DNA of 64,000 nucleotides, taken from contig NZ_AP026910.1 in NCBI RefSeq assembly GCF_026000575.1, positions 992,001-1,056,000 on the forward strand, in the 5' to 3' direction. The notes below the pieces were generated by a model. That model did not search any database. It saw only the letters and a list, made by a program, of their open reading frames with translations, and had not been told where the DNA came from. Shown piece by piece: positions 44,158 through 55,485 of this stretch (position 1 is its first letter; each line of letters starts with the position of its first letter). The position numbers were made by a program, and so were the translations under genes. The stretch comes from Rhodoluna sp. KAS3. Its GTDB lineage: Bacteria; Actinomycetota; Actinomycetes; Actinomycetales; Microbacteriaceae.

Positions 44158-46287
44158 ATGTCTTCTGAAGAAACCATGGCCATTGCTGTTCCTGACCTAG
44201 GCACCGAACTGCGCGCGGACCGCTTTTTAGACCGCGAGCTTAGCTGGCTGGCATTTAACCAGCGTGTACTGGAACTTGCCGAAGACCCAAACCTGCACCT
44301 GCTTGAGCGGGTTAACTTTCTGGCAATTTTTGCCTCTAACCTCGATGAATTCTTCATGGTTCGAGTTGCCGGCCTAAAGCGAAGAATTGCCACTGGTCTT
44401 GCTGTGACCTCTAGCTCAGGGCTTTCTCCTCAAGATGTATTGAGTGAAATTAGCCGCGAGGCACACCTACTGCAGAGCCGCCACGCAAGCCTATTTATCG
44501 ACACCATCAAGCCAGCCATGCGCGAAAAGGGCATCCGGATTGTGCGCTGGGCTGCCCTCGATGAGGCTGAGAAATCTTCGCTCCACGATTATTTCCAGAA
44601 CCAGATTTTCCCGGTACTAACCCCGCTTGCCGTTGATCCAGCCCACCCATTCCCTTACATTTCTGGTCTTTCGCTGAACCTAGCGGTCGTAGTGCGCAAC
44701 CCTGACAACGGCAAGGAGCACTTTGCCCGCGTGAAGGTCCCGCCACTACTCCCGCGCTTTGTGCGCATTCCGGGCAACACCGGTGTTACCGATGCACGAT
44801 TTGTGCCGCTCGAGGACGTCATCGGTGAATTTATGGGTCTGCTTTTTCCGGGCATGGATGTTCTTCAGCAGCACACCTTCAGGGTTACTCGAAATGAAGA
44901 CCTTGAGGTTGACGAGGACGAGGGCGAGAACCTATTGGTTGCCCTTGAGAAAGAACTTTTGCGCCGCCGCTTTGGCCCACCGGTTCGACTCGAGGTGGCC
45001 AACGACATCAACCCTCAAGTTCTCGAGCTGCTGATTCGCGAACTTGATATCTCAGATGAAGATGTTTACCACCTACCGTCTCCGCTTGACCTGACCGGTC
45101 TTTTTGAGATCGCATCGCTCAAGCGAGCCGACCTGCACTATCCACCTCACCCGGTAATCACCAACCGATTCTTGCAGCCGGTTGAGGACAAAGATGTAAG
45201 TATTTTTGCGGCTATGCGCCAGCGGGATATTTTGGTTCACCACCCTTACGAGTCATTCTCAACCTCGGTGCAGGCGTTCGTCGAGCAGGCAGCGGCCGAC
45301 CCTAAGGTGCTTGCAATCAAGCAAACCCTTTACCGCACCTCAGGTGACTCACCAATTGTTGACGCGTTGATTGATGCAGCAGAAGCCGGCAAGCAGGTCT
45401 TGGCACTGGTCGAGATCAAGGCCAGATTTGATGAGCAAAACAACATTGCCTGGGCACGCAAGCTCGAACAGGCCGGCGTTCACGTGGTTTATGGAATCGT
45501 TGGCCTCAAGACCCACTGCAAGCTTGCGCTGGTGATTCGCCAAGAAGGCAACCAACTCAAGCGCTACTGCCACGTTGGTACCGGAAACTACAACCCAAAA
45601 ACCGCGCGTTTCTACGAGGACTACGGCCTATTCACTTCGCGCGATTCCGTGGGCGAAGACCTAACCAAGTTGTTCAACCAACTTTCAGGGTATGCACCTG
45701 ACTCACAGTTCAAGTCATTGTTGGTTTCTCCGAACGGTGTGCGCCAGGGACTGCTCGAGCGCATCCAACGTGAGATTGATTTCAAGGCGGCTGGGCACGA
45801 TGCTCGCATCCGTGTGAAGGTCAACTCACTGGTGGACGAAGAAATCATTGATGCTCTGTATCGCGCGTCTAACGCCGGGGTAAAAGTTGAAGTTCTGGTG
45901 CGCGGAATGTGCGCCCTTCGACCGGGTGTACCTGGATTGAGCGAGAACATCACCGTTCGGTCAGTTTTGGGTCGGTACCTCGAACACTCACGCATTTTTG
46001 GCTTCAATGGCGGGGGCGACCCAGCATTGTTCATCGGATCAGCCGACATGATGCACCGAAACCTTGACCGCCGCGTCGAGGCCTTGGTGCGAATTTCTCA
46101 GCCTGACCACATCAAAGAGCTCAACGGCTTCTTTGATTTGGCGATGGATGACAACTCGGCATCTTGGCACCTTGGCGCCGACGGCAAATGGTCTCGCCAC
46201 CAGTACACCCTCGAGGGCACTCCCCTCACCGACGTTCAGGACCACATCATGGCGGACGTCTATTCAAAGCGAAAGTCGCGCGTATAG
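44158..46287 (+). CDS. ppk1: Polyphosphate kinase 1
   Basis: Makes polyphosphate from ATP; 709 residues. N-terminal domain with [18 protein letters not shown] and [19 protein letters not shown]; catalytic part with [13 protein letters not shown], the auto-phosphorylated His in [21 protein letters not shown], and the second His in [11 protein letters not shown]. Its stop overlaps the GTG of the NUDIX gene. A PHO box suggests induction at low phosphate. Confidence 0.96.
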   Translation: MSSEETMAIAVPDLGTELRADRFLDRELSWLAFNQRVLELAEDPNLHLLERVNFLAIFASNLDEFFMVRVAGLKRRIATGLAVTSSSGLSPQDVLSEISREAHLLQSRHASLFIDTIKPAMREKGIRIVRWAALDEAEKSSLHDYFQNQIFPVLTPLAVDPAHPFPYISGLSLNLAVVVRNPDNGKEHFARVKVPPLLPRFVRIPGNTGVTDARFVPLEDVIGEFMGLLFPGMDVLQQHTFRVTRNEDLEVDEDEGENLLVALEKELLRRRFGPPVRLEVANDINPQVLELLIRELDISDEDVYHLPSPLDLTGLFEIASLKRADLHYPPHPVITNRFLQPVEDKDVSIFAAMRQRDILVHHPYESFSTSVQAFVEQAAADPKVLAIKQTLYRTSGDSPIVDALIDAAEAGKQVLALVEIKARFDEQNNIAWARKLEQAGVHVVYGIVGLKTHCKLALVIRQEGNQLKRYCHVGTGNYNPKTARFYEDYGLFTSRDSVGEDLTKLFNQLSGYAPDSQFKSLLVSPNGVRQGLLERIQREIDFKAAGHDARIRVKVNSLVDEEIIDALYRASNAGVKVEVLVRGMCALRPGVPGLSENITVRSVLGRYLEHSRIFGFNGGGDPALFIGSADMMHRNLDRRVEALVRISQPDHIKELNGFFDLAMDDNSASWHLGADGKWSRHQYTLEGTPLTDVQDHIMADVYSKRKSRV

Positions 46288-47267
46288 TGACGATTTTTGC
46301 GGCAGGCGCCGTTCTTTGGCGCGAGGTAGACGGCAAAATTTCGGTCGCAGTGATTCACAGGTCACGCCACAATGACTGGAGCTGGCCAAAGGGCAAAGTT
46401 GACCCAGGTGAGTCGCTTCTTGAGACCGCAGTTCGCGAGATCAAAGAAGAAACCGGCCTAAGCGTAAAACTCGGTCAGCACCTAAAGGTGGTTAGGTACA
46501 ACGTTCCATCTGGCGCACCGAAAGAAGTCCACTATTGGGCAGCAAGGGTCACGGATTCTGCTTTGGCAAAATCAACTTTTGAGCCTTCAGAAGAGGTTGC
46601 CAAGGTTGACTGGATGTCGCCGAGCGAAGTCATGGGCTTACTGACCTACCAATTTGACCGAGACGTGCTTGAAGTGTTTCTAAAACAGCACGAAGCTGGC
46701 CTTTTGCATACCAAACCAATTCTGGTTTTACGCCACGCAAAGGCAACCCTGCGCACAGATTGGTACGGTGGCAAACCTAAGGATGACGGAAGTCGCCCTC
46801 TGCTCCCGGCAGGTTCGGAGCAAGCCGAAAAGCTCATTCCTGCCCTGGCAGCTTTTGGAATCAAGCGCGTTATTACCAGCCCTTGGCTGCGCTGCGTAAG
46901 GACCGTCGCACCGTATGCAAACGCTAGGAATCTGAAAATCATTGAACGTTCGCAGCTGAGCGAATTGGGCAATAAAAAGGGCCCAAAGCGCACTCAAAAT
47001 GTCGTTCACGACATCATCGACGATGGTCGTCCGAGCATCATTTGCTCACACCGACCAGCCCTGCCAACCATTTTGAACACACTGGCAGAGTGTGCCGACG
47101 AAAAGTTGTCCAAGCGCATTCTTAATGCTCGCGACCTCAAACCGGCCGAATTTGTTGTTATTCACATGACCAAATTGGTACCCGGAAAAAAGCGCAAGGT
47201 GGTCTCGGTCGAGCGTTACACCGCACAGCCGCCGGCTGACTCAAACACCGAATCCGCCGTCGCTTAG
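46287..47267 (+). CDS. NUDIX hydrolase fused to histidine-phosphatase domain (MutT1-like)
   Basis: A 326-residue two-domain protein. Residues 1-135 are NUDIX, with the box GKVDPGESLLETAVREIKEETGL. Residues 145-320 are a histidine-phosphatase-like domain (LVLRHAKATLRTDWYGG, ITSPWLRCVRTVAPYA, IICSHRPALP). Mycobacterial MutT1 has the same plan, lies by ppk1 and breaks down 8-oxo-dGTP and diadenosine polyphosphates. GTG start overlaps the ppk1 stop (TAGTG). Confidence 0.92.
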   Translation: MTIFAAGAVLWREVDGKISVAVIHRSRHNDWSWPKGKVDPGESLLETAVREIKEETGLSVKLGQHLKVVRYNVPSGAPKEVHYWAARVTDSALAKSTFEPSEEVAKVDWMSPSEVMGLLTYQFDRDVLEVFLKQHEAGLLHTKPILVLRHAKATLRTDWYGGKPKDDGSRPLLPAGSEQAEKLIPALAAFGIKRVITSPWLRCVRTVAPYANARNLKIIERSQLSELGNKKGPKRTQNVVHDIIDDGRPSIICSHRPALPTILNTLAECADEKLSKRILNARDLKPAEFVVIHMTKLVPGKKRKVVSVERYTAQPPADSNTESAVA

Positions 47268-47279
47268 ACTGACACGATG
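47265..47279 (+). promoter_or_regulatory. Stop codon/-10 overlap: TAGACT-N6-ATG
   Basis: The stop TAG of the NUDIX gene opens TAGACT; GACACG and the ATG of the EamA gene follow. Confidence 0.45.
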
Positions 47280-48167
47280 AAGAAAACCTCATGGGCAGCA
47301 CTTGCCCTAATTAGTGTTGCCGTCTCATGGGGTGCCGCATTTGTGCTGATGAAAGACGCAATTGCCGATCAGCCTTTTTATGATTTTCTAGCGATCAGAT
47401 TTACCATCGCGGCGGCAGTGCTTATTGTTTTCAAGCCAAAGGTTCTGCTGGCTTTCGACAAGACCACCGTCAAACACGGAGTGCTGCTCGGTGCTCTCCT
47501 TGCTGTTGCCTACTTCACTCAAACTATCGGTCTTGAGCTGGCATCAGCTGCCATCACCGGCTTCATCACCGGCCTTTACGTGGTTTTGGTGCCGATATTT
47601 GGTTGGTTACTTTACCGCTCGAAGGTCAATAGGCGCCTCGTTTGGGGCGTGATTCTTGCAACCGGAGCACTTGCGCTGATCTCGATTAACGGGTTCTCCA
47701 TCGGTGTTGGCGAACTATGGGTAATGCTGTGCGCCGCCCTTTTTGCCGCACACATTATTGGCCTCAGCAAGCTCAGCCCGGGCAAAGACGTGTACGCCTT
47801 GACCGTGCTTCAGCTGCTGACCGTTGCCGGCATGAGTTGGGTTGGCGCCCTGATCACCGATGGCTACGAGGCTCCGGTTGACGGTGCCGGCTGGTTTGCC
47901 GTTCTGTTCACTGCGATTTTTGCCACCGCGCTGGCCTTCTTGGTTCAAACCTGGGCGCAGTCGATTATGGATGCCTCACGCGTAGCAATTCTGCTGACCG
48001 GTGAGGTGGCTTGGACCGCAATTATCGCGGTTGCTGTCGGTCAAGAAGAGCTTGGGCTCAAGACTCTTATCGGCGGTGTGCTGATGACCGCCGCGATGCT
48101 AATTGTTGAGTGGCCCTCAAAGAATAAGGATGAGCCTGAGGTTCTTCTCGAGCCGCTTGTACACTAG
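47277..48167 (+). CDS. EamA-family (DMT) transporter
   Basis: A 296-residue protein with ten hydrophobic helices in two EamA repeats (ISVAVSWGAAFVLMKDAI; GVGELWVMLCAALFAAHIIGLSKL). Exports or imports small metabolites; the substrate is not predictable. Convergent with pstB, 8 bases between stops. Confidence 0.9.
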   Translation: MKKTSWAALALISVAVSWGAAFVLMKDAIADQPFYDFLAIRFTIAAAVLIVFKPKVLLAFDKTTVKHGVLLGALLAVAYFTQTIGLELASAAITGFITGLYVVLVPIFGWLLYRSKVNRRLVWGVILATGALALISINGFSIGVGELWVMLCAALFAAHIIGLSKLSPGKDVYALTVLQLLTVAGMSWVGALITDGYEAPVDGAGWFAVLFTAIFATALAFLVQTWAQSIMDASRVAILLTGEVAWTAIIAVAVGQEELGLKTLIGGVLMTAAMLIVEWPSKNKDEPEVLLEPLVH

Positions 48168-48175
48168 TCGCTGGA

Positions 48176-48955
48176 TTATCCGAAACGGCCTGAGATGTAG
48201 TCCTCGGTCATTTTCTCGCGTGGGTTACTGAAGATGACCTCAGTCTTATCAAACTCGATCAACTTGCCCGGAGCCCCAGTGGCTGCGATGTTGAAGAATG
48301 CGGTTTTATCGGAGATGCGGCTGGCCTGCTGCATGTTGTGAGTCACAATCACAATCGTGTAGCTGTCTTTTAGCTCAAGAACGAGGTCCTCGATGGCCTG
48401 CGTAGAAATCGGGTCCAAGGCTGACGTCGGCTCATCCATCAAAAGCACCTGAGGCTCAACCGCAATGGCTCGGGCGATGCAAAGGCGCTGCTGCTGGCCG
48501 CCAGATAGGCCGGCACCTGGGCGATCCAAGCGATCCTTTACTTCATTCCAAAGGTTTGCGCTTCGAAGCGAACGCTCCACTAGGGCATCTGCATCAGACT
48601 TTGACTGCTTCTCATTATTGAGTTTGAAGCCAGCCAAAACGTTGTCGCGAATAGACATGGTTGGGAACGGGTTTGGGCGCTGGAAGACCATACCAACTTC
48701 GCGGCGAACCAAAACTGGGTCCACCCCTGAACCGTAAAGATCTTTGCCATCAACCAGAACCTGACCCTTGGCTGAGGCCCCTGGAATTACCTCGTGCATG
48801 CGGTTTAAAGTGCGGAGCAGGGTTGACTTGCCACAGCCAGATGGGCCGATGAACGCGGTTACGCTCTTTGGTTCAATATCAAGATTCACACCTTCAACAG
48901 CAAGAAAGCTGCCGTAGTAGATGTTGAGGTCTTTGATTTCGATTCTCTTTGCCAT
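48176..48955 (-). CDS. pstB: Phosphate ABC transporter ATPase
   Basis: About 259 residues: Walker [21 protein letters not shown]-loop [12 protein letters not shown], signature [14 protein letters not shown], Walker [17 protein letters not shown] 48955 gives the usual [15 protein letters not shown] start; the frame reaching 49060 lies inside pstA. Last gene of pstSCAB. Confidence 0.97.
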   Translation of the reverse strand: MAKRIEIKDLNIYYGSFLAVEGVNLDIEPKSVTAFIGPSGCGKSTLLRTLNRMHEVIPGASAKGQVLVDGKDLYGSGVDPVLVRREVGMVFQRPNPFPTMSIRDNVLAGFKLNNEKQSKSDADALVERSLRSANLWNEVKDRLDRPGAGLSGGQQQRLCIARAIAVEPQVLLMDEPTSALDPISTQAIEDLVLELKDSYTIVIVTHNMQQASRISDKTAFFNIAATGAPGKLIEFDKTEVIFSNPREKMTEDYISGRFG

Positions 48956-48963
48956 GGGGTTCC

Positions 48964-49839
48964 CTATCGAGATAGCTTGCGGTTGAAATAAGCAGAAAGC
49001 GCCCGGGCCCCAAGGTTTAGGGCAAGCACCAAAACAATCAAAACCAGGGCTCCAGCCCAAGCACGATCAATGTAAGCCTGGGCATCGGCACCCTGGCTTG
49101 AGTAGGACGAGTAAACAAACACAGGCAGTGTCATCATTCGTTCGTAGAACGGGTTGTAGTTCATGCTCTGGGTGAAGCCAGCAACGATGAGGAGCGGCGC
49201 AGTTTCACCAATTACGCGAGAGATGGCAATCATGATTCCGGTGATGATTCCGGCTGAGGAGCTAGGCAACACGACCTTCATGACGGTTAGCCACTTCGGA
49301 ACGCCGAGTGCGTACGAAGCCTCGCGAAGTTCGTTGGGAACCAGTTTCAGCATTTCTTCAGCAGACCTGATTACCACCGGTGTCATCAGCAGGCTTAGTG
49401 CAACCGCGCCAGCAAAGCCCATGCGCACACCTGGGCCAAACGCGATTGCAAACAGAGCAAAAGCGAATAGGCCGGCAACAATCGATGGAATACCGGTCAT
49501 GACGTCAACGAATACCGTGACAGCACGGGCCAAGCGACCACGCCCATATTCGACCAAGTAAATTGCGGTGAGCAAACCAATCGGAACCGAGATGAGCGTT
49601 GCCAGCAACGTGATTTCGACCGTACCGATGATGGCGTGCAGCGCACCTCCACCAGCACCCACGACATTACGCATCGATAGGGTGAAGAAATCCAGATCGA
49701 AACGGGCAGCGCCCTGCGAAACGGCGGTAAAGAGTAGTGAGATGAGTGGAAGGATGGCCACACCAAAAGCCGCGAAGATGGCAACGGTAGCGAGTCGGTT
49801 CTTAAGGTGCCGGCGCTTTGCAAGGGTTAAGAATCGCAT
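48964..49839 (-). CDS. pstA: Phosphate ABC transporter permease PstA
   Basis: A 291-residue inner-membrane permease with six helices and the EAA loop ([23 protein letters not shown]). The [15 protein letters not shown] segment is typical. Start overlaps the pstC stop by one base. Confidence 0.95.
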   Translation of the reverse strand: MRFLTLAKRRHLKNRLATVAIFAAFGVAILPLISLLFTAVSQGAARFDLDFFTLSMRNVVGAGGGALHAIIGTVEITLLATLISVPIGLLTAIYLVEYGRGRLARAVTVFVDVMTGIPSIVAGLFAFALFAIAFGPGVRMGFAGAVALSLLMTPVVIRSAEEMLKLVPNELREASYALGVPKWLTVMKVVLPSSSAGIITGIMIAISRVIGETAPLLIVAGFTQSMNYNPFYERMMTLPVFVYSSYSSQGADAQAYIDRAWAGALVLIVLVLALNLGARALSAYFNRKLSR

Positions 49840-50780
49840 TAGTTGGCTCCTGAGAACTCGCGGCGACGGTTTACAATGGCTCGGGCAGACATGTTGACCA
49901 CCAGAGTGATGGCGAACAAAACCAAACCTGACGCAATTAGGAGGTTTACGCCTAAGCCGCTTGCCTCAGGAAAATTCAAGGCGATGTTTGCTGCGATGGT
50001 GTTTGAGTTAGTCGACGTCAGCAACGCAAATGAGATGACTGCAGCCGGTGACAAGACCATTGCAACTGCCATCGTTTCACCCAGTGCTCGACCGAGGCCA
50101 AGCATCGCTGCCGAAATCAAACCTGGGCGCCCAAATGGCAGCACTGCCATCCGGATCATCTCCCACTTGGTCGCGCCCAAAGCCAGGGCAGCTTCTTCAT
50201 GAAGTTTTGGTGTTTGCAAGAAAATTTCGCGAGCCATGGCGCTCATAATCGGCAAAATCATAATTGCCAGCACAATGGAAACCGTCAAAATTGTGCGGCC
50301 GGTGCCTGAAACCTGACCGGCAAAAATTGGCAAGAATCCTAGATTTTCGTTGAGCCAAACGTATGCCGGTTGAACTGCAGGCGCTAACACCTGGATGCCC
50401 CAGAGACCAAAAACCACCGATGGAATGGCGGCCAAAAGGTCGATTACATAGCCGAGGCTTTGAGCCAGTTTTCTTGGCGCATAGTGCGAGATAAATAGGC
50501 CGATACCGATGGCGAGTGGAGCCGCAATTGCCAAAGCAATTAGAGCGGAGAAAATTGTTCCGAATACGAATGGAACCACGTAGGCCAAGAAGCCATTTTC
50601 GGCGTTCGGCAGATCTGCCGGGTTAGCAATCAGCGCAGGCCATGCCTGAACCATCAAAAATATTGCAACTGCAGCCAGCGCTGCAAGGATCACAGAACCT
50701 GACCAGATGGTTAGACCGCTGAAAATACGGTCTGCCAAACGGATTTTGGTCTTCATCTCACTCCTGTTTACCTGAATCAC
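49839..50780 (-). CDS. pstC: Phosphate ABC transporter permease PstC
   Basis: A 313-residue permease with six helices, AAIPSVVFGLWGIQVL and the EAA loop (LHEEAALALGATKWEMIRMAVLP). It follows pstS after an 81-base gap that holds a hairpin, which may lower its expression relative to pstS. Confidence 0.95.
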   Translation of the reverse strand: MIQVNRSEMKTKIRLADRIFSGLTIWSGSVILAALAAVAIFLMVQAWPALIANPADLPNAENGFLAYVVPFVFGTIFSALIALAIAAPLAIGIGLFISHYAPRKLAQSLGYVIDLLAAIPSVVFGLWGIQVLAPAVQPAYVWLNENLGFLPIFAGQVSGTGRTILTVSIVLAIMILPIMSAMAREIFLQTPKLHEEAALALGATKWEMIRMAVLPFGRPGLISAAMLGLGRALGETMAVAMVLSPAAVISFALLTSTNSNTIAANIALNFPEASGLGVNLLIASGLVLFAITLVVNMSARAIVNRRREFSGAN

Positions 50781-50816
50781 GAAGCTGAAATCGGGGTAAT
50801 AAACCTGTAAAACAAA

Positions 50817-50851
50817 GGTGCCTGCTTAAGACTACGCCCCAAGCAGGCACC
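50817..50851 (-). terminator. Hairpin between pstS and pstC (attenuator)
   Basis: 11-base stem GGTGCCTGCTT/AAGCAGGCACC, 13-base loop, followed by TTTGTTTT on the minus strand. Likely a leaky terminator that gives excess PstS. Confidence 0.8.
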
Positions 50852-50861
50852 CCCGCACTAC

Positions 50862-51938
50862 TTACTTGATTGCTGAAATTACAGCGGTAACCTTTGCGGT
50901 TAGAGCAGCACTAAGTGGTGCTGAGCCGGCTGAGGTTGCAGCGTGAGCCTGACCATCAGTGCTTACTAGGTATGAGGCGTAAGCCTTGACCAAGGCACCC
51001 ACGGCTGGGTCAGCGTACTCGTTGCAGCCGATAAGGTAGCTAACCAAAACCAATGGGTAGGCGCCTGATGCGGTGGTTGCACGATCAATCTTGATTGCAA
51101 GGTCAGTTGCATCGCGGCCCTCAACTGCAGGTGACGCGTCAACAATAGCTGCAGCAGATTCGTTGCTAAGCGCTACAAATTCTTCGCCAACTTTTAGCTT
51201 GGCGATTGAAAGCGAACCAGCCTTTGAAGCATCTGCGTAACCGATGGTGTTGGTTCCGTTAGTTACAGCATCAACCACACCCGAGGTGCCCTTGGCGCCT
51301 TCACCCGACTGGTACGGGAATACGTCGCTGACTTCGCCATCCCAAATTTCCTCTGCGGTCTTGCTTAGGTAGTCAGAGAAGTTTTTGGTGGTACCAGAGT
51401 CATCTGAACGGTGAACGGCAGTGATGTTAGCTGCCGGCAGGTTTGCCTCTGGGTTGAGAGCGACGATGGCCGCGTCATTCCACTTGGTGATGTCGCCCTT
51501 GAAGATTCCAGCAATTGTTGCAGCATCAAGGTTCAAGTCAGTGACGCCCTCAACGTTGAAGATAACGGCGATAGGAGAAATGTAAACCGGAACCTCAAAA
51601 GGGGTGGTTCCAGGAGCACAGGCGGCAAAGGTAAGCGCAAGCTCTTCATCCTTTAGGTATGAGTCTGAACCGGCAAAGTTAACAGCACCTGCAATAAATG
51701 ATTCGCGACCAGCACCTGAACCGGTTGGGTCGTAGTTGATGGTGACTGCGCCATTGGCAGTCTGAAATGCCGCAATCCAGGCTTCCTGAGCACTACCCAT
51801 TGCAGAAGAACCAGCGCCGTTTAGGGTGCCGCTTAGTGAGTCACCATTGGTTGCGCCTTCGTTTGCGGCACAGCCGGTGAGAGCAATAGTTCCAGCGATC
51901 GCAAGGCCTGCAATCTTCAGTGCTGATTTCTTGATCAT
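50862..51938 (-). CDS. pstS: Phosphate-binding lipoprotein PstS
   Basis: A 358-residue extracellular binding protein: signal peptide with lipobox (TIALTGCAAN), phosphate loops LNGAGSSAMGSAQEAW and DPTGSGAGRESF, and VHRSDDSGTTKNFSDYL. Delivers phosphate to PstCA. First gene of the operon, under a four-repeat PHO box array. Confidence 0.97.
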   Translation of the reverse strand: MIKKSALKIAGLAIAGTIALTGCAANEGATNGDSLSGTLNGAGSSAMGSAQEAWIAAFQTANGAVTINYDPTGSGAGRESFIAGAVNFAGSDSYLKDEELALTFAACAPGTTPFEVPVYISPIAVIFNVEGVTDLNLDAATIAGIFKGDITKWNDAAIVALNPEANLPAANITAVHRSDDSGTTKNFSDYLSKTAEEIWDGEVSDVFPYQSGEGAKGTSGVVDAVTNGTNTIGYADASKAGSLSIAKLKVGEEFVALSNESAAAIVDASPAVEGRDATDLAIKIDRATTASGAYPLVLVSYLIGCNEYADPAVGALVKAYASYLVSTDGQAHAATSAGSAPLSAALTAKVTAVISAIK

Positions 51939-51988
51939 TTAGTGTGTATTCCCTTTCATGTGAGTACATGAATAGGGTAAAAAGCCAA

Positions 51989-52028
51989 GGTTAATTGAGG
52001 CAGTTTGTTTGGTTAACAAAAGGTGTAC
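51989..52028 (-). promoter_or_regulatory. PHO box array before pstS
   Basis: Minus strand: GTACACC-N4-GTTAACC-N4-AAACTGC-N4-ATTAACC, all in 11-base register; units 1, 2 and 4 fit well. A TACCCT -10 (51974-51979) follows 9 bases later. Confidence 0.78.
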
Positions 52029-52042
52029 AAATCGTTCATTTT

Positions 52043-53557
52043 TCAAATGGCGTCTGGATCGACCCAGCCGAGGGTCTTAGTGACAGCTTTTTGCCAGTCA
52101 CGGTAGTACTGTTCCACTTGGGCCGATGGCATCGTCGGGTTCCATCGCTGATCTTCGTGCCAGTTTGTTCGAAGCTCGGCTAGCCCAGACCAGAACCCAA
52201 CTGCCAATCCCGCAACATAGGCAGCGCCCAGGGCCGTGGTTTCGGTGACAACCGGGCGAACCACCGGAACGCCAAGAATGTCAGCCTGAAATTGCATCAG
52301 GGTTTCATTTGCCGTCATACCGCCGTCAACCTTTAGCTGGGTTAGCTTGACCCCAGCATCGGCATTGACAGCATCTAGAACGTCGCGTGTCTGGTACGCG
52401 GCCGCTTCTAGTGCGGCCCGAGCAATGTGTCCACGATTGACGAATCTCGTCAAACCGGCCAGCACCCCGCGAGCATCCGGGCGCCAATAAGGCGCGAACA
52501 GGCCCGAGAAGGCCGGCACAAAATAGGCACCGCCGTTATCCGGGACGGTTTTTGCTAGTTCCTCAACCTCAGCAGAAGAGGCAAAAAGACCTAGGTTGTC
52601 TCGGAGCCACTGGATCAGCGATCCGGTTACTGCGATTGAGCCCTCTAGAGCGTAGCGCGCTGGGGCATCACCCAATTTAAAGCCAACTGTGGTGAGCAGT
52701 CCATTCTTGCTCTGAACGATTTGCTCGCCGGTTTGAAACATCAAAAAGTTGCCGGTTCCGTAGGTGTTCTTGGACTCCCCTGCGTCAAAAGCTGCTTGCC
52801 CAAACGTTGCAGCCTGCTGATCACCAAGAATGCCGGCAATGGGGACGCCGGCCAATTCCGATTCGCCAGCTACGGCACCGTAAATTTCTGATGAGCTCAC
52901 AATGCGCGGAAGCATTGAGATCGGGATGCCGAATTCCTGGAGCAGATCAGTGCGCCAATTCAAGGTTTGGAGGTCCATCAAGAGAGTGCGCGATGCGTTG
53001 GTAACGTCGGTCAGGTGCAGGCCGCCATTAAGGCCACCGGTCAGATTCCAAAGCAGCCAAGTGTCCATGGTTCCAAAACGCAGCTGGCCGGCGTCAGCCT
53101 TTTCTCTAGCGCCCGGAACATTTTCTAGAATCCAGATAATTTTGGTAGCCGAAAAATAGGTGGCCAGCGGCAAACCAAGGCTTGCCTTGTATCGGTCTAC
53201 CCCCTCAACCCCCGCCAATCGATCAACAATTGCTTGAGTTCTGGTGTCCTGCCAAACCAGTGCGTTGTAGACCGGTTTGCCAGTCAAGGAATCCCAAACC
53301 ATGGTGGTCTCGCGTTGATTAGTTATTCCGATTGCTGCGATGTCTGCAGCACCAAGGCCCGCCTCACGCAGAGCTCCAGAAATTACCGTTTGGGTGTTGG
53401 CCCAGATCTCAGCTGGATTGTGCTCCACCCAACCTGGATGCGGAAAAATCTGCTCGTGCTCTTTTTGACTCGAAGCAACCTTTTCACCGTCGCGATTGAA
53501 GACTATGGCCCTGGTGCTAGTGGTGCCTTGGTCTACAGCCAAAACAAAATTGCTCAT
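52043..53557 (-). CDS. glpK: Glycerol kinase
   Basis: Phosphorylates glycerol to sn-glycerol-3-phosphate. About 504 residues: [57 protein letters not shown] and [20 protein letters not shown] 53557 overlaps the glpD stop (ATGA). No glycerol facilitator gene is beside it. Confidence 0.97.
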   Translation of the reverse strand: MSNFVLAVDQGTTSTRAIVFNRDGEKVASSQKEHEQIFPHPGWVEHNPAEIWANTQTVISGALREAGLGAADIAAIGITNQRETTMVWDSLTGKPVYNALVWQDTRTQAIVDRLAGVEGVDRYKASLGLPLATYFSATKIIWILENVPGAREKADAGQLRFGTMDTWLLWNLTGGLNGGLHLTDVTNASRTLLMDLQTLNWRTDLLQEFGIPISMLPRIVSSSEIYGAVAGESELAGVPIAGILGDQQAATFGQAAFDAGESKNTYGTGNFLMFQTGEQIVQSKNGLLTTVGFKLGDAPARYALEGSIAVTGSLIQWLRDNLGLFASSAEVEELAKTVPDNGGAYFVPAFSGLFAPYWRPDARGVLAGLTRFVNRGHIARAALEAAAYQTRDVLDAVNADAGVKLTQLKVDGGMTANETLMQFQADILGVPVVRPVVTETTALGAAYVAGLAVGFWSGLAELRTNWHEDQRWNPTMPSAQVEQYYRDWQKAVTKTLGWVDPDAI

Positions 53558-55209
53558 GAGAGGCTCCGCTGAGCCTTTGTAATTTCTGCCTGCGTGCGCG
53601 GCTCCGACCATCCAAGTAATTGCTGCATCTCAGTAGCAACCTCAGTAATGACGGCATCGGTGGCCTCACCGGTGAAGGCAAGGCTGGTTCGGCGCATCAA
53701 GATGTCAACAAGGTGCACGGCCATTTCTTTTTCAACGATGTACCGCAACTCACCGGTTGAGAGTTTGTCGGTGGATTTGAAGGGTGAGTCGCCAACAGCG
53801 CTCAAAAACTCAATTACCTTTGCTGCTCGCGTGCCATAGCGCTCCAGCAATTGCAACGCCCGGTCTTGGCCAACAAAAGTGGCGTGCTCGGCAAGCCACA
53901 CATCTCGGGCCTTGTCATTTTTCGGGAAATCCTTGGCGCCACCGATAGCCAAATTCTTGGTCGAGACTCGGCGATCGAGCCCGAGTGCAGCCAGAGCCTC
54001 TTTGGACAGGTGCTCTGCAAGCGCCCTAAAGGTTGTCCATTTGCCGCCCACCAGACTCAATAGTGGGGTCTCGGTGCCAGGCAGGAGACCTTCAACGATT
54101 CGATAGTCCCGGGAAACAAAACCCGGTGCCGTGTCTTCGTGCCGAGGCAAAGGACGCACACCTGAGTACTTGTAGACAATTTGACTGCGGTCAACCGCAA
54201 TTCGCGGGAACACTTGGCCGATCAATCCAAAAAAGTAATCAATTTCTTCTTCGGTGCAAACGGCCGGTTCGTTGATGTCAGCTTCCAGGTCACTGGTTCC
54301 AACCAGCACCCGACCCTTGAGCGGATAAATCAACACAATTCGACCATCAGCATTTTCGAAAAACAACTCACGACCATCACACGCCGCCAACAGCTCGGGG
54401 TGATCCAAAACAATATGCGACCCCTTGGTGCCGCCCATAAATTGTGATTTCTCACCGAGAGCCTGATTGGTCAAATCGGTCCATGGGCCTGAAGCGTTTA
54501 TGACCAGGTCTGCCTTGAATTCAAAAGCCTGACCAGTCTCACGATCCTTGAGCAATACGGAATTGTTGACAACTCCGACTGCCTCAACGTAATTGACCGC
54601 GCGGGCATTTGAGCCTTCGCTCAGGCCATCGAGCAACACGTCAAGAGCCAAGCGCTCGGGTTCATGAACCGAGGCATCAAAATACGTTGCTGTGTATTTC
54701 ACGTTCGGGTCCAGCGCAGGCAACTCTTGAAGAGACTTTTTGCGACCGAGAAATTTGTGAGGCGGAACTGTTCCGCCGCCGCTGGAGAATGAATCGTAAA
54801 TGCTGAGGCCAAGCTTGATCAGGAGAGCACCGCGTTGGGTTGGTTTGTTCTGTTTGTGAGTCAAAAATCGCATCGGCGCTGCAAGAATGCCCGAATATGT
54901 GGTGAAGATAGGAATCGTAGTCTGCAGCGGCTTGACATAGTGCGGTGCAATCTTGAGCAGCCCATTGCGCTCTGTTACTGACTCTCTTACCAGTCGGAAC
55001 TCACCATTTTCGAGGTATCGAATACCACCGTGGATCATGTGCGAGCTAGCCGCCGATGCCCCTGACGCAAAGTCGTTGCGCTCGACGAGGGCAACCTTGA
55101 CGCCCTGCAGGCTCAGGTCGCGAAAAGTGGCAAGGCCATTAATGCCACCGCCGATGATAAGCACTTGGGCGTGGTTGTCTGCCATCAGAGCCGAAACGTT
55201 TGGTCGCAT
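53554..55209 (-). CDS. glpD: Glycerol-3-phosphate dehydrogenase (FAD)
   Basis: Oxidises glycerol-3-phosphate to dihydroxyacetone phosphate and feeds electrons to quinones. About 551 residues: FAD-binding [48 protein letters not shown] and [11 protein letters not shown] 55209 is chosen over 55278, which would reach to the tRNA promoter region. With glpK it forms a glycerol catabolic operon. Confidence 0.95.
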   Translation of the reverse strand: MRPNVSALMADNHAQVLIIGGGINGLATFRDLSLQGVKVALVERNDFASGASAASSHMIHGGIRYLENGEFRLVRESVTERNGLLKIAPHYVKPLQTTIPIFTTYSGILAAPMRFLTHKQNKPTQRGALLIKLGLSIYDSFSSGGGTVPPHKFLGRKKSLQELPALDPNVKYTATYFDASVHEPERLALDVLLDGLSEGSNARAVNYVEAVGVVNNSVLLKDRETGQAFEFKADLVINASGPWTDLTNQALGEKSQFMGGTKGSHIVLDHPELLAACDGRELFFENADGRIVLIYPLKGRVLVGTSDLEADINEPAVCTEEEIDYFFGLIGQVFPRIAVDRSQIVYKYSGVRPLPRHEDTAPGFVSRDYRIVEGLLPGTETPLLSLVGGKWTTFRALAEHLSKEALAALGLDRRVSTKNLAIGGAKDFPKNDKARDVWLAEHATFVGQDRALQLLERYGTRAAKVIEFLSAVGDSPFKSTDKLSTGELRYIVEKEMAVHLVDILMRRTSLAFTGEATDAVITEVATEMQQLLGWSEPRTQAEITKAQRSLS

Positions 55210-55291
55210 AGTGCTATTCAACCTTAAAAACTTGAACCCAGACCGATTGCGGCTTGTTAGACTTGTAGGCGTTGTCATTCGTGACGCACAT

Positions 55292-55368
55292 GGGCCTCTA
55301 GCTCAGTTGGTTAGAGCAACGGACTTTTAATCCGTGGGTCGTCGGTTCGATCCCGACGGGGCCTACCA
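55292..55368 (+). tRNA. tRNA-Lys (TTT anticodon), CCA encoded
   Basis: Acceptor GGGCCTC with GGGGCCT, D-stem GCTC/GAGC, anticodon stem ACGGA/TCCGT with loop CTTTTAA giving TTT, T-arm GTCGG-TTCGATC-CCGAC, and a genomic CCA. A terminator follows at once. Confidence 0.96.
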
Positions 55369-55409
55369 AACAAAAATGCACCTCCATTAAAGGGGGTGCA
55401 TTTTTGTTT
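55368..55409. terminator. Terminator after tRNA-Lys, also faces the acyltransferase gene
   Basis: Stem AAACAAAAATGCACC with its complement, extended by CTCC/GGGG-type pairs, loop of 6-12 bases, T-runs on both strands. Confidence 0.92.
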
Positions 55410-55485
55410 GCTTGTCGTCCTGTGGAGAACCGCTCGGGGCCCCGATTGTCACTTGCGGCAAATGGGGCGTCGATCCCGACCGTCA

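Noticed and set aside
55347-55480. Direct repeat TCGATCCCGAC in tRNA-Lys and again at 55470, as an attachment site
   Set aside because: Only 11 bases, no integrase, and the next genes look like ordinary chromosomal genes.
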